A DNA stretch of 64,000 bases, taken from Polymyxa betae (lineage: Eukaryota > Endomyxa > Phytomyxea > Plasmodiophorida > Plasmodiophoridae). The DNA lies in contig RBZT01000499.1 of the NCBI GenBank assembly GCA_003693705.1, positions 248,001 through 312,000 on the forward strand, in the 5' to 3' direction. Within the stretch, counting starts at the first letter, position 1. Each line of letters begins with the position of its first letter. The notes under the pieces were generated by a model. It searched no databases. It was not told the origin of the DNA and worked only from the letters and a program-made list of their open reading frames with translations. The position numbers and the translations under genes were made by a program. Of this stretch, positions 1 to 11,491 are shown piece by piece.

Positions 1-41
1 GAATTTTTACCTCTCATAAACCTAGAGTGTTCCCATTTTAC

Positions 42-1309
42 CAGAAATATCTCTTGTCGTCAGCGGCTTCAAGCATGACTCGCTGAGTTGAAGACGAAGT
101 ATATCGCTCCAAAACAGGCCTAGATTTGTCAATTCCACTCAAATATTGTTTTTTTAAGTACCAATATAATGGATATTGCTCGTATATAATGAAGTGTCCC
201 AAGTTCCAGACTGAGCCCCAATTGTGTAATTTAAGAATATGGACGTGCCTGCGTAATTTAGGATTTAGGGTGAACGCATCAAAACTGCACTGAGTACTAC
301 CAAAAGGATTATAATCAAACAATCCATACGCTGGCAGCTGCAGTTTCTCTTGAAGTTCTTTCACAAATCTTCTTGTCAGCAAACAAGGAACCCCCTTTCC
401 GGTTACTAAAACAGCTTGTATCCGATGATGCAGTTGTTGAGCTGCAAGCCGAGAAAACACTGCTTCTGGTATAGGATGAGAACCAAATACTACAGATGAC
501 AATCTGCTCGTACCTTTCTCGACTACAATTATCATCTGGGCCGAGGAATGCATCTCAACGCCTTCTTGAACCATTCCAGATGTTATTAGCTGAGGCTGGC
601 TGCTGCAATCGACACAGATTCCATCCGCCTAAACGGAAGTTTTACAATGGTCAAACAGACGATTCTTAGCATCCACCTGAACCACAACCAGGTTCCCGAA
701 AACTTGACCTTTCGGGGATCCTTCAATGAATAGCTGATGTCGCTGTATGCATAATATTTGGCAAATATCTGCAGACGTTCAAAAATGGTGTTTGGTCACG
801 CAATTGCAATACAACCTTTTAATACTTCAGTCACCTGTTTGGGCGCGTCGAACTCTGGCAAGTTGTAATACAGCTCACGAACTGTAATGATCGACTCATA
901 TTTTAAAGGGTTGTTATAAATATATGCCAAACAGCTCCAAACTGTCACAGTGATAACAAGACACATTCTTCTCAGTTAGATTCAACATACGCCTAGCATG
1001 GTATTGCAGCGTGTTCAGAGTTAATTGCACATATTTAACAGGGCCTGCAGCACCTACGCCCTTGCCTCGTTTCGAGCGGCGTCTCTGTGAGAAAATGTTA
1101 CTCATATTCTTAACATCTGGCCCCACTACCATTTGAATCGTGCATTGATTGCACGTCAGCTGCTCGACATACAGACGCCGGAGATGGCAGATTCGTAAAC
1201 GAACTTGATCGTGATCGGTATGAAGAAGGGATTCATAAATCGCCATGATCTTATGTGAATGACAGAATAAAGGAGAAGCCTTCCCACATGTGCAAACGTT
1301 ACATTCCAT
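42..1309 (-). CDS. SPO11: SPO11-like meiotic topoisomerase VI A subunit (partial)
   Basis: Likely makes the DNA double-strand breaks that start meiotic recombination. Three pieces read in order on the minus strand. The first has a helix-rich stretch ending, after a probable 67-nt intron, in FRELYYNL; the second Tyr matches the catalytic Tyr of the winged-helix domain. The second (about 600-780) has the SPKGQVFGNL stretch typical of the domain junction. The third (42-574) is a Toprim-like domain with IIVVEKG and VLVTGKGVP. The metal-binding DxD is altered to DYN in FDYNPFG, and about ten residues that normally follow are missing. The reading frame meets a good donor (CTG/GTAAAA) at base 42, so the last exon lies outside the window. 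The start is uncertain: the first ATG gives a Cys/His-rich N-terminus not typical of SPO11, and that part could belong to another gene. Confidence 0.72.
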
Positions 1310-1658
1310 GTCATTCCTGCGCTGTCAAGACCAACAAAGTAGCAGAATCCACAATAAACCCTACAGCTTTTGAATCCATTGCACTTTAGTTGAGACTGTT
1401 CAACAGCCCTTCTCGCAGGTTTGGTTTGAAGTAGGTTCCTGATGGGGCAATGCAACGTCTGTCGTTGCGAGTTTCTCTTTTAAGCTGTTTGGCTTGAATG
1501 TAGTTGTCTAGGTAGTCTGTTGAACGGACTCAACGACGCTGTTACCACCAACACAAGGTTTTCCTTGACAATGTGTCAGAGCAATGGAGAAGGATTAAAG
1601 TGGTTCGATTTTTGAACGAATAATTTACAATGTATTAACAGCTGAATTAAGGATATCT
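1310..1658. other. Intergenic or unresolved 5' exon region
   Basis: Lies between the SPO11-like gene and the tomosyn-like gene, both on the minus strand. It has short minus-strand open stretches that could hold a first SPO11 exon, but none splices convincingly. No RNA gene or repeat seen. Confidence 0.4.
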
Positions 1659-4446
1659 CTAAAACCATCCCCTCTTTTGACTCTCAGCAAGCAACTTGGC
1701 GTTAGCAACGAAATCGGCGGCTGCTGAAGTTAGCCTTTCGCTTTTTTCAGCAGTTTCTTTCACTTTTTCAAGATTATCTCTTGCCTTGGAGGTCATTTCC
1801 GATATCGGATTCGTTTCGGTTTCAATCCTTGACTCCGGTAATGTCTCGTGAGCAATACGCCCCTCGCTGAACAGCTCAGCCACCGATGATCGCTTTATAA
1901 CTTTGGCGATGGATGACAAGAACCCAATGCTATTTCGGCGGTTTCCAGATTGATTTTCACGATCAATTGGGGCAACCATAGGAGCTTGGATTTTCCTCAA
2001 ACCGTCCATAAACAGTAGAGCTGTCATGATCTCGCCTTCTATAGTAATCCACGATAATCGCCCATCTTCCGTGCACGAGCAAGATGGAATGTCTTCAGAT
2101 CTGTAACAAATCAGCTTCTCGAATCGGGACATAAGCAATTCCAACCTGAGGTCATTGGGAATGTCAGATTCCAGTAGAACATGGTTGATATCCAACAGCC
2201 TTCGGATTTGAAGTCGTCTGCCGGAATCTATGGTTACAATAGCAGACGATTTTGAACTTTCACAATGAAGATCAATCGAGATAAGCCAGCATTTGATGAT
2301 TCTATGTGTATACCTAATTTCGCACTAAAATCTAAAGTCAATAAAAATCGTCGAGCCAATAATATCATCCAACCAGAGAGTTGATTTTGACACCAGAACT
2401 GCTTGTCACTAATTCGCATACACGGAGCGAGGCATTCCAAGAGCCAATAAGATAGCGAGGCGAAATATATATAGACTTCGATGCTGAATTAGACTGGATA
2501 GGAATTACACAGCCATGCGAGTCGACGAGACCACATATAATCACTGCATCATTGAAAAGAAATGACGATGGACTTGGTGGATCAGGGTGATCGAAGTTGC
2601 TCCCTTCGTCGCTTTGAAGGACATCGTTTGGAGAGCCGTCGATAACAGGGGCGAATTCCGAGTTAATGCAGCTACCACTCATGGCATCATAGGCGAAGAG
2701 TAAGCGTTTCTTGTTGCCTATTAACAGAACATTCCGAAGCGGCTCTCCAGGATTCTGTGTAGTATTATCAATCTGGCAGAAAAACAGACAGCTTGCTTGC
2801 TGCAGCTGAATTGCAAATAGAATCTGGCCTGAATGAAGCTCGCACAGACTAACGGAATGCTGATCGGCAGAGGCTACCCGATCCCATTTCGAACAAAGCT
2901 TAAGAAGCGTAACAGGACGACTATGTACCCGAACATGAGACACAGCGATAAAACGTGTCCCCTGCTGCTCAAGGCTGTGTTCGAGCACAAGAACGCAGCC
3001 GTTGGAAAACCCGACCGCAATTTGGTAGTTCGAATCTGAACATATTGCGATGCAGGAGACGTCGGCGAAATCATCGCCGTTTGCGAAGTTGTTTTTGTAA
3101 ATGGCAGCAATGTCCAAATCGGAGAGAAATTTTACAGAAAATGGCGATTTTGAGTCCCAAAATGAGATAACCCATTTGTCAGAGACAGTTATGAGCAGGT
3201 TGTGGGCAAGTGCTGTTTCAGGTACAATTCCACCCTGCAGATATTGTGAAGACAGTTGATCTGGATCCGGATCCTGTGGAGCTGTCAAGGCTGAGATCCA
3301 GCCTTCAAGCGAATCGATGTCAGAGAAGACCTCGAACAGAACGCATTGAGCGAAGTCGGACGGGATTAGCGTACACCTTCGAATAGACGGGTCGAATTGC
3401 GATATATATAGCTCGCCTTCCCAGCTGCTCGATAGAAACGTCATCGGAGAAATGAGTAGAAACTGATGCATATTGCAATGGAACGAGGATAACTCAGAGC
3501 AATCGACCAATGAGAAAATTGTCAACGTTTGAGAGGTGGCACCACTGAGAACAACCATTCTATCAGAATCAATCCAGTCCATCTGACAAATAGGTTCGAT
3601 TCCTTCATCAGATCCAGATGGTTTGAGATACCCGAGAGGAGATGATTGATTCTGATTCCAAAGAATAACTCTACCAGCGTCGCCAGCCGAAGCAACTCGA
3701 GGTGGATCTCGACGATCAGAACTTGATGGTTCGATAGATAACAATGATATAACATCAGGAGAATTCAGCCATGATTTGTCCTTCTGTGCTTTGAGATCGT
3801 AGACTCGGATGGTGGAGTTCGAATAGGCAGCATATAACTCATCGCTATTTAATGCAAGGCTGACGACTTCGAGGCTATTGATTTCGGCCTTGTAGCCACG
3901 TCGTCGTTTGATTTGAGAAGCGACCGGTTCGGAGAGAGTGAACCTCGGGCGATCTTCTGGCATGGCGGGATGTATAATGTACGCTGATAAACGCCCATTG
4001 TCAATATCCAACACCTCGATTCGGCCAGCATCGGTACCGAAAACAACAAACCGATTCTCATAGATAACAAAGCAGGCTACAAAAATTTCGATCTGCAATA
4101 ATACCGATCCCAAGGCCCAATTCCAAATCTCGATGGCATCCCCATTACAGACCAGCAATCGGTTGCCATTTAGAAAACTCAACTGTTCAACAGCGTATCC
4201 ACCCGGTGGTCGAAGCGTTGTATGGAGGTCCTTATCACTGATCAGAATCACCAAGCCAGAGCTCGTCCCAGCGGCAATGATACGATTCTCGGTATCGTAC
4301 GCAAGCTGGGTTATGACTCGACCAGCTCCCAAGCGCCCGATCGGGGCAAACACGACGTCAGCTGGGCCGAGATTGCAAGGCAGGAGGTAATCAGGCGGCA
4401 GAATATGGTCTGGTGCCTGGCTAGACGATGTGGACGTATTGCCCAT
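1659..4446 (-). CDS. Tomosyn/Sro7/Lgl-family WD40 protein with C-terminal SNARE motif
   Basis: Regulator of SNARE assembly in exocytosis that acts at the plasma membrane or on vesicles. Two exons (2374-4446 and 1659-2324) join in phase through a 49-nt GT-AG intron and give about 912 aa, close to the family's usual length. The N-terminal two thirds is WD40-like, with repeated blade strands such as VFGTDAGRIEVLDID and AAYSNSTIRVYDL. The last 60 residues form an R-SNARE-like coiled coil that ends in RGWF, as in tomosyn, with no membrane anchor. Anchoring on the conserved Phe of the motif puts Lys, not Arg, at the zero layer. The C-terminal SNARE favours tomosyn (STXBP5) over plain Lgl or Sro7. 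The start is a clear ATG in a good context. Confidence 0.85.
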
Positions 4447-5258
4447 GGATTAGTGACTATTGATAAAGGCATGGGAGAAGTGGAGCGACCTCTCCTGTCC
4501 TGTGTCAAAAGCTCAACTGTAATCCGGGAGCCCTTGGGGTCGGGCCCACCACCCCAGCACCCATAAAAAATTCTAGACTATGCTAGAAACTGGGCTAGAG
4601 ATTAGGAACGGGTCGATAGCGAATCCCCTGGAGAGCGGATTTTAATCTATTTATAATCCGAACGAGATATGCATCGATTTTTGAAGCTATCGAGCTAAGT
4701 ATGGAAGCTGGACATCTGGTTGTAGCCTAACACAGAAGGCAATGACGCCTTAATTTGAAAAATACGAATACATGTGAAGATAGACTCTGGTGCTGTTAAA
4801 GGAGCGTGAAATCAACTAAGCCTTTTTTATTGGAGATTTCAGGCAAACAAGTGACATGCACGATAGATTGCAAACAATAGCCTATTAATGAGTATATACG
4901 CCGATGCTGTTGTCCAGCAATTCCTAGAAAAAACATTAACCCTGTGTGGCTCTAATCTGCAAGCCTGATGTAAAAGTAAACAACATCCGGATTGTTTGAG
5001 GGCAATTGCAAACGCGATGAGAGACGCGAAAACCGAATCTCAAGACCCCGGCTCGGTTTGGCCAGCAGCGCCAAGCTTGGAGCGAAAATCGCAACTGATC
5101 GACCTCATGCTGTAGAAGAATGGACGTTAGCGGCAATGATGAACGGGCATAACGCCATAACCCCATGGTGTTACGGGGTCCCCTCTATGGCTCCAACCTA
5201 ACTTCATGGAGTCCACTTTCATTATGGCACTCTTATACATAGGTCAGCTTTAGCATCT
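4447..5258. other. Intergenic region between divergent genes
   Basis: This 0.8 kb separates the tomosyn-like gene (minus) from PH-domain gene A (plus) and should hold both promoters. Short ORFs on both strands have no recognisable product. A GC-rich patch at about 4525-4562 (CCCACCACCCCAGCACCC) resembles the C-rich repeats near 21.3 kb. Nothing else seen. Confidence 0.5.
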
Positions 5259-7221
5259 ATGTCTTTACTAACAGAACAGCAACTGAAGGATCTCGATGCA
5301 GCGCGAGGCATCTCTGGACCTTGTAATATCATCTTACATGGCCAGCTTCGCCGTTGCTCGATCGGCTGCAAACGATCATTCCTGCATCGTTCCAGTCGAA
5401 AAGTCTACGTCGTGCTGGATGATACTAAGTTGAGCTGCTATGAAAGCGAAATTGATTGGCATCTTGGCTTACTTGCCTCACATCAAATCACGCTGGATTC
5501 TATCAGCGCTGTTGAATGCTCGCAGGCCTCTATTGAGATCGTTTATACTTCTGAATGGAGCCAGGTCCAAGACAGAGTGAAATTCACCTCCAGCAACCGT
5601 GGCCATTTTTCACATTGGCGGGAGATATTGCCCCTTTGCCTTCCTGGGTCCAGATCAATGCGAAGTTTCGCTTCTGAACTCGGACTATCACTGAAGTCAT
5701 CTGTTCGAGAAATAATCGATCGCTTGGCATCAGCTTTCCCACAAATACTCGCTGTGCGCTGCATACAACCAAAATGTCCCTCATCGCCGCGACCTTTAAT
5801 CCGAATCTCTTCCTTTTATAAACGAATCATCGCCGACCATCAATTTCGTGTGCAAGTTGGCGGCATTCAGCGTTTATTACAACGCAACCATGTGGCACTG
5901 GAGAAAGCGATTTTGGACGAGCTTCTCGATACGAATAACGATGAAACCCTGCGAAGGGACGCCCTGATTGTCCTATGGAATGTTTGCTCGTGCTCCCCTC
6001 TACGATCATGTCAAACTCACCATGAGATATCATGCAGAGGATGTATCCTCGGCGCTCAGAAGTTCTTGTTCCATATCTCACGATCACCGGACCTCGTGAT
6101 CAGTGAAGGTCTATTAGGTAATCCGCTCGCGCCGTGTTGATACGTTGGACCCTTGAAAACTGATGAAACTTTGTTCATACTTTTCCTAATTTAATGTTAA
6201 CATTGTTGAAGTTTTTTTATCAATGTCGTTGACTTTTACAGTTTGGTCAGCTGTATTTGTTATCTGGTTCTGATAGTCAGTTGTTGCGTTTCTGTTGTCG
6301 ATTGATGAACGCTAACAGTTTACAGATGTTCTCTTGCAACGCACAGCCAATAATTCAGGTGACTGCCGGGTCAAGCGTCCCCGAGCTTGGCCAGCATTGT
6401 TCTCTATACTCGCTGCTGTGTCTGCAGAGCATCGACAGCGCCTTCTGCGTACCATCAACTTCTTGCTAATTGACAACGAATACAACTGCCGTACGCTGGC
6501 GGCCCAAACTGGATGGCAGCATATGATATACTCTGCTATGGTTGCAGATCGGGCTGGTATTGATATGATCGTCGCTCTGTCTCTCAACATTCTTGTGATT
6601 ATGTCATATTACGCTCTTGTGAATACCGACAACTTCATCTGCATGGTTAACGAAACTCTAAAAGAGCTGCAACTTAACGACAATCTTGCTGTAGCCTCGG
6701 TGCAGATAAGTCGAATTTACCTGATCAGCCTGTCAAATAAGATTGCAGCCAATATGAAATCGTTCTCAGCTGTTATTGACTCGAGACCATGGACTCAATC
6801 GTTTCTCTTCAGCAAAGTGGTTCTGAGATTCATGTTTCGGGAAATCGAAGGTGAAAACATCAGCCATTATCGTCGCAGAAACTCGTTTGAAATTGCCAAC
6901 ATTGCGGAACGATTACGACATCGAAAAGATGTGTTGTTTGCGAAGGACTACATTGATTTATTCTGCGTCCGAGACAAATCTGGAAATAGTGGTGATGACG
7001 TCATGCTAGCAGAGAAAATTACATCTCTGTATGATCAACTCCTACATACGATTCGAGATCCGACCATGAAGATGGACGTATCCCGAAATCCAGGCCTCAT
7101 TGAAGATGCTGAATTAATCAGGGATGCTTTTCGACAAATCATATACAAGCTACGGGACGACACAGTGGACAGCGATAACTTTAGGGAGCTGATTAGCACC
7201 AGATCAGGCCTTCATCGCTAA
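5259..7221 (+). CDS. PH-domain / helical-solenoid protein, copy A
   Basis: Function not recognised. Two exons, 5259-6117 and 6326-7221, join in phase 1 over a 208-nt intron to give 584 aa. Residues about 20-130 look like a pleckstrin-homology fold: beta-rich, with HGQLRR, VYVVLDDTKLSCYES and a closing helix with Trp (HWREILPL). PH domains usually bind phosphoinositides or proteins. The rest is alpha-helical, and the start of exon 2 (DCRVKRPRAWPALFSILAAV and following) is by far the best conserved part against copy B at 33441-35427. A helical stretch with AAQTGWQHM faintly recalls the solenoid of BEACH-family proteins, but no BEACH domain is present. Intron position and phase match copy B, which confirms the gene model. 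Confidence 0.8.
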
Positions 7222-7231
7222 ATATACAAGT

Positions 7232-7849
7232 TTACTGAAGAGACTGCAGCTTCCTTTTTCTTGCCTCTTCTTTCTTTCGCAACCATTCCTCTCTGCGTCC
7301 TGCTCGCACCTCAGCATCTTCAATAGAAGGCGGCTGTGATAAGGGTATCGGCGATGAAGGTGTACAAACTGGTGAGTGTGGCCCGTCTTCTTCAGCAAGA
7401 TGCAGCTGTTCAGGAAGCCCAGGAACAGTGTTGATATTCTTCAATAAAGGAATGATGAAATGATCTCTCAAAATCTCGGCTGATTGAGATAATCGCTCCA
7501 ATGACTGGCTCCAGACAAACTTAACGCCATCAGCAATCATGGTGGAGACATTCATATCGATTTCATGAACGTGGTCAGTGATAATGGCCATGGAACCGTC
7601 GCCGGTCTGGCTGAAACAGTTCTGAATGGCTTGCTCGAGTAGGCTTTGAGCCACGTTCGGTGAATCCATAGCAAGCGAAGGATTGCAGGCCTGTGCTGTA
7701 GACAGCAAGGGAACAGAGGAGACGCTAACAGCGACCAAGTCAGTGAAAGCCATGATGCAGGATCCATCCTGTATCGAGTATTTCAAAAATGCATTTGTAG
7801 AAAAATTCGTTCGAATTCTGTTCCATGGTGATACAGCAACTATATCCAT
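7232..7849 (-). CDS. Hypothetical helical protein with charged C-terminus
   Basis: About 170-205 aa depending on the start; MAFTDLVAV at about residue 33 is a good alternative start, or an upstream exon may exist. The middle is predicted helical (IDMNVSTMIADGVKFVW and SAEILRDHFIIPLLKNI). A Pro/Ser-rich linker follows, then a basic-acidic tail ending in EEWLRKKEEARKRKLQSLQ, likely a coiled coil. It weakly resembles small BORC or BLOC subunits, not enough to name it. It converges tail to tail with PH-domain gene A, with about 10 bp between stop codons, so 3' UTRs must overlap. Confidence 0.55.
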   Translation of the reverse strand: MDIVAVSPWNRIRTNFSTNAFLKYSIQDGSCIMAFTDLVAVSVSSVPLLSTAQACNPSLAMDSPNVAQSLLEQAIQNCFSQTGDGSMAIITDHVHEIDMNVSTMIADGVKFVWSQSLERLSQSAEILRDHFIIPLLKNINTVPGLPEQLHLAEEDGPHSPVCTPSSPIPLSQPPSIEDAEVRAGRREEWLRKKEEARKRKLQSLQ

Positions 7850-8141
7850 TAACTACAAGTCCGAGACGAAGGCATGAACAACCATGCGAAATCAGGTTTC
7901 TATTCAGATGGCCTTAGCCCTTATCTTAAAAACTGGTTAAATTTGGGTGAAGGAATAACGATATGAGATTGATGCTCTCCGAGACCATGCAGAAAAAAGT
8001 CATTTTATGATTATTAATTCAGAATTTAGCAATTAATGCACATTCAAAAAAATTAAAAAAGCATTCTAGTTTCAATAAATAATCAAAATTCATTACAATT
8101 ATAATTACATCATTATCGATAAGAAGACAGATAAATACACG

Positions 8142-9134
8142 CTACAGCACCATGCGCTCCGGCTCTTCCTCAGCATGTTCTTGCTGCAGCACCGTAGCTC
8201 TCAGCTCATCCGTCGAATGTAGAAGACCATCCAGCGCATTGCGAATGGCTACCGATGCAGGCGCCTCTGGATATTCAGCTGTAAACGACTTGCCATTTTC
8301 ACAGCAATAAGCCAATCGGGGATCGAGAGGAATTGCCCCAAGATAAGTGACACCCATCTCTTCACACATCTTACGAGCGCCGCCCGTCGATGGTTCGAAC
8401 ACTTTGGTTTCGCACGAACAATGAGGGCAGACAAACGCTGCCATATTCTCCACCACGCCTAGAATCGGCAGCCCAGCCTTCCGGCAGAACGAAATCTCCT
8501 TACGGACATCGAGCAGCGACATCTCCTGTGGCGTCGTCACGATGATGGCGCCGTCGGGGTGGCTCTCCTGCAGGTATTGGGTCACCGACAAATGTTCATC
8601 AGAGGTTCCGGGCGGCGCATCGATAATAAGGAAATCGAGGTCGGACCAATCGACCTCACTAAGAAACTGTTTAATAAGAGCAGTCTTTCTGGGGCCGCGC
8701 CACACAATGGCATCTGTCTTAGATTGTAACATAAATCCAACAGACATGACACATAGAGAATCGGTGGCATAAACAGGACTCCAACCAGATGCAGAACGAT
8801 GCACCTCGTTGTCAGCGACGCCGAACAGCAGCGGCACCGAAGGGCCGCAGATATCAACATCCAGGACGCCAATCTGAAAGCGCTGGGATAGGGACCAGGA
8901 CAGCTGCGCGGCTAGCGTCGACTTGCCTACGCCGCCCTTGCCAGAGAGGACCAGGATCTTGTGGCGAATTCGCGACATTCGCTCGTTAATCTCACTCATG
9001 GCCGGGTCAGCTTGACGCCCGGCACCAGATTTACATGCGGCTTGGTTGGGACAGCCAGCGCATGATGCCGCATTACCGGCCTGCTCTGAGCTAGGACCGA
9101 CACAGACCTCATTGACATCATCGGAGGTCGACAT
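8142..9134 (-). CDS. NUBP1: Cytosolic Fe-S cluster assembly ATPase NUBP1/Nbp35
   Basis: Scaffold P-loop ATPase of the cytosolic iron-sulfur assembly (CIA) pathway. It builds 4Fe-4S clusters and passes them to cytosolic and nuclear apoproteins, with Cfd1/NUBP2 as the usual partner. Intronless, 330 aa, full length. The N-terminus has the four-Cys motif that separates Nbp35 from Cfd1 (a lone Cys, then CAGCPNQAAC). A deviant Walker A, GKGGVGKST, sits at about residues 65-73. IIDAPPGTSDEH is the Walker B/switch region, and the CPHC pair of the bridging cluster lies at about 237-240. The ATG context is good. It is divergent with RPF2, whose start is only 110 bp away, so the two probably share a bidirectional promoter. 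Confidence 0.96.
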   Translation of the reverse strand: MSTSDDVNEVCVGPSSEQAGNAASCAGCPNQAACKSGAGRQADPAMSEINERMSRIRHKILVLSGKGGVGKSTLAAQLSWSLSQRFQIGVLDVDICGPSVPLLFGVADNEVHRSASGWSPVYATDSLCVMSVGFMLQSKTDAIVWRGPRKTALIKQFLSEVDWSDLDFLIIDAPPGTSDEHLSVTQYLQESHPDGAIIVTTPQEMSLLDVRKEISFCRKAGLPILGVVENMAAFVCPHCSCETKVFEPSTGGARKMCEEMGVTYLGAIPLDPRLAYCCENGKSFTAEYPEAPASVAIRNALDGLLHSTDELRATVLQQEHAEEEPERMVL

Positions 9135-9244
9135 CGATTTTCAAGACCTTTTTTGGTTTTTATTTCCAATCTGCGCAGTCCGCCACGGGGTCGCGGGCGT
9201 TCACCCGATTGCCTCAAAAATTTCCTGTTTTCAGAATCGCCAAG

Positions 9245-10328
9245 ATGACTCTGGCTCGAACCCGGTAAGACTTGAATTTTATCGCTGTACGTTTGCAGGT
9301 TAATAAGCGTGTTTTTCAGAAAGCCTCGGAATCAGCGCTCGAAGCGTGTGCTTAAGAACCGAGAATCGAAACTGGTCGAAAATGTCAAAACTGCGATCAT
9401 CGTCAAGGGTCAGACCACAAACCAGATCCTCTGCGATGCTATGAACGATATCGCTTTGATGAAGAAACCACTCATGAAGAAATTGACCAGAAAGAACGAA
9501 ACTCACCCGTTTGAAGACCAGAACACGATTGAGTTTCTGTCGCGAATGAATGATGCCTCGCTGCTTGTGTTCGGATCGCACTCGAAGAAGCGGCCCCATA
9601 ATCTCGTCTTAGGGCGGTTCTTCGACCATCAGATGCTGGATCTGTTCGAATTCGGTATCGACCCGCAGACGATGGTAACTTTGGAGGAATTCTCGGTGAT
9701 TCGATCGTCTGGTGTCCATATGGGATCGAAGCCCATGTTCTATTTCGCAGGCGATGAGTTTGAAATCAACCCGGATCTGGTTCGATTCAAGAACTTTATC
9801 GTGGATTTCTTCCATGGTGACAATGTCGATAAGCTAAACCTGGCTGGTCTGGATCGGGTTATTGTCTGCATCGCGAAAGACGCCAAGACGATCCTGTTCC
9901 GGCAATATGCGGTTGCATTGAAGAAATCGGGGACGAAGATTCCCAAAGTGAAACTCGAAGAAATGGGGCCTCGTTTGGATTTAACTCTGCGAAGGACATC
10001 GCAGGCCAGCGAGGCTGTTGTCAACGAATCACTCAAGAGAGCGAACTTGATGAAATCGAAGACGCAGCGAGGCAATGTCGAGAAGGGCGTTCTTGGCCAG
10101 ACTCTGGGGCGTGTCCATGTTCAACAGCAGGATCTAAAAGAAATTGCTCTACGCAAGATGAAAGGACTCAAGGGAGACACTCCTGCCAAAGAAGAATCCA
10201 ATTCCAGCGATGAAGAGGAAGCCGATTCTGACAACAACACGGAGGACGCCGAATTTTGTTCGGATGATGATGACGAATCGCAGGCTGATAGCGATGATGA
10301 TGATGCTTTCATGGAAGAAGCCGGCTAA
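9245..10328 (+). CDS. RPF2: Ribosome production factor 2 (Brix domain)
   Basis: Nucleolar assembly factor that, with Rrs1, brings the 5S RNP (5S rRNA, uL18, uL5) into the pre-60S particle. A 20-nt first exon (9245-9264, encoding MTLART plus two bases) is joined to 9320-10328 by a 55-nt intron, giving 342 aa. The Brix signature is strong: PFEDQNTIEFLSRMND, LLVFGSHSKKRPHNLVLGR and FAGDEFEINPD, in the same order and spacing as the human and yeast proteins. The C-terminal 60 residues are an acidic Asp/Glu/Ser tail, common in nucleolar proteins. The very short first exon would be missed by ORF-based calling. Confidence 0.95.
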
Positions 10329-10465
10329 TACATTTATTGTAAATTTTGATACTGTTCTTGGAGTCTGATTTGCATTCTGGGAAGTATAATGCTATTTCTG
10401 AAACAGATGGAAGATGTTAAATCATGGTCAAGATATAATTTCCTGATATTATTATGAGAGCACAT

Positions 10466-11178
10466 TTATGCCTCTTCGAATAAGATCTTTCGCATCACTG
10501 GTTTAAAATCGTCAAAACACAAGGATATCCGCGAACTGAGCGTATTTGATATGCAAATCTTGTCATTCTGAGACAGCAGCTCGACGCCACCGCAGACATT
10601 TGTTGGCAAGTGGACAGCGGTATCAAGCTCGAGACGCACCTCCTGGCCTTTTCCCAAATCTCGTACAATGATGTCGTTGTACTTAGCCTTGGCTTTATCA
10701 AGGCATCTCTTGACAAGGGCTGCATCTTCACTACGACAGCGAAGTTTAACGTGATCCTCACGTAGTCGAATCAAGCCCTGGACGATCAAAGCAATAACCA
10801 GATCTTCGTAGCCTGGCTGTTGAGAGGCTGTTTTGAGCCGATCCAAGGCTGCGGTCCTTAAAGACTCGACAAGATTCTCTTGATGTTGAAGCCGTTCACG
10901 GCGAGCATTTTGAATAGCGGTCGATCGAGCACTAAATAATTTGAATAGAAAAGCTGGGAAAACGTTTTTGCTTACATTTTCTGATTGTTGATTTTCTCTT
11001 TTCTCAAACGATCGAACTCGTTCAAAATCTGCTGCTTGGCAGCCTCGATTAGGCTGAGTTTTGCGATGTTATACTCTTGGTCGGTTTTGACCCGGATTTC
11101 CTCAGCCTTTTCTTTCGCCTCTTGTTTAATAAATTCAACCATCTGCTGTATCTGGCGTGATGCCTCGGCCGGATTCAT
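10466..11178 (-). CDS. ATP6V1E: V-type proton ATPase subunit E
   Basis: Peripheral stalk subunit of the V1 sector, which pairs with subunit G to hold the stator of the proton pump that acidifies endomembrane compartments. Two exons (10976-11178 and 10466-10931) with a 44-nt intron give 222 aa, the normal family length. The N-terminal half is a long charged helix (RQIQQMVEFIKQEAKEKAEE) and the C-terminal globular part shows the usual LARLREDHVKLRCR-like region (here LIRLREDHVKL). It is divergent from the small ORF at 11492, with about 310 bp between them. Confidence 0.93.
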
Positions 11179-11491
11179 GGCTGGCTGTCTTTTATAATTC
11201 CAACCGCTACCACACGCTAAACGACTACCTAAGTAGGAAGGCCCAAAGAAGTCTAAGAAGCAGCCAACACCGGGCTGCTGCTATCCTTGTCGTTATCTTA
11301 CCCCTTCAGTCGCAGTTTTTTTGAATTTTTCGCGGAGCGCAGAGAAAATTTCGAAAATTTGTCACAATCCGCTGGCGGAGTGCGTCCCGGCTCGCTCGGT
11401 TGAAATCGCCTTCGGTCAGAGAACTGCTTTCGTCTGGATTCGATTATAGGTGATGCATTTTGAACAGAAAACTATTTTATAGCTCAATGAC
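11179..11491. other. Intergenic, probable promoter region
   Basis: Between V-ATPase E (minus) and a small plus-strand ORF. Contains TTATAG tracts at about 11444-11482 that could end a 5' UTR intron of the small ORF. No other feature seen. Confidence 0.35.
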
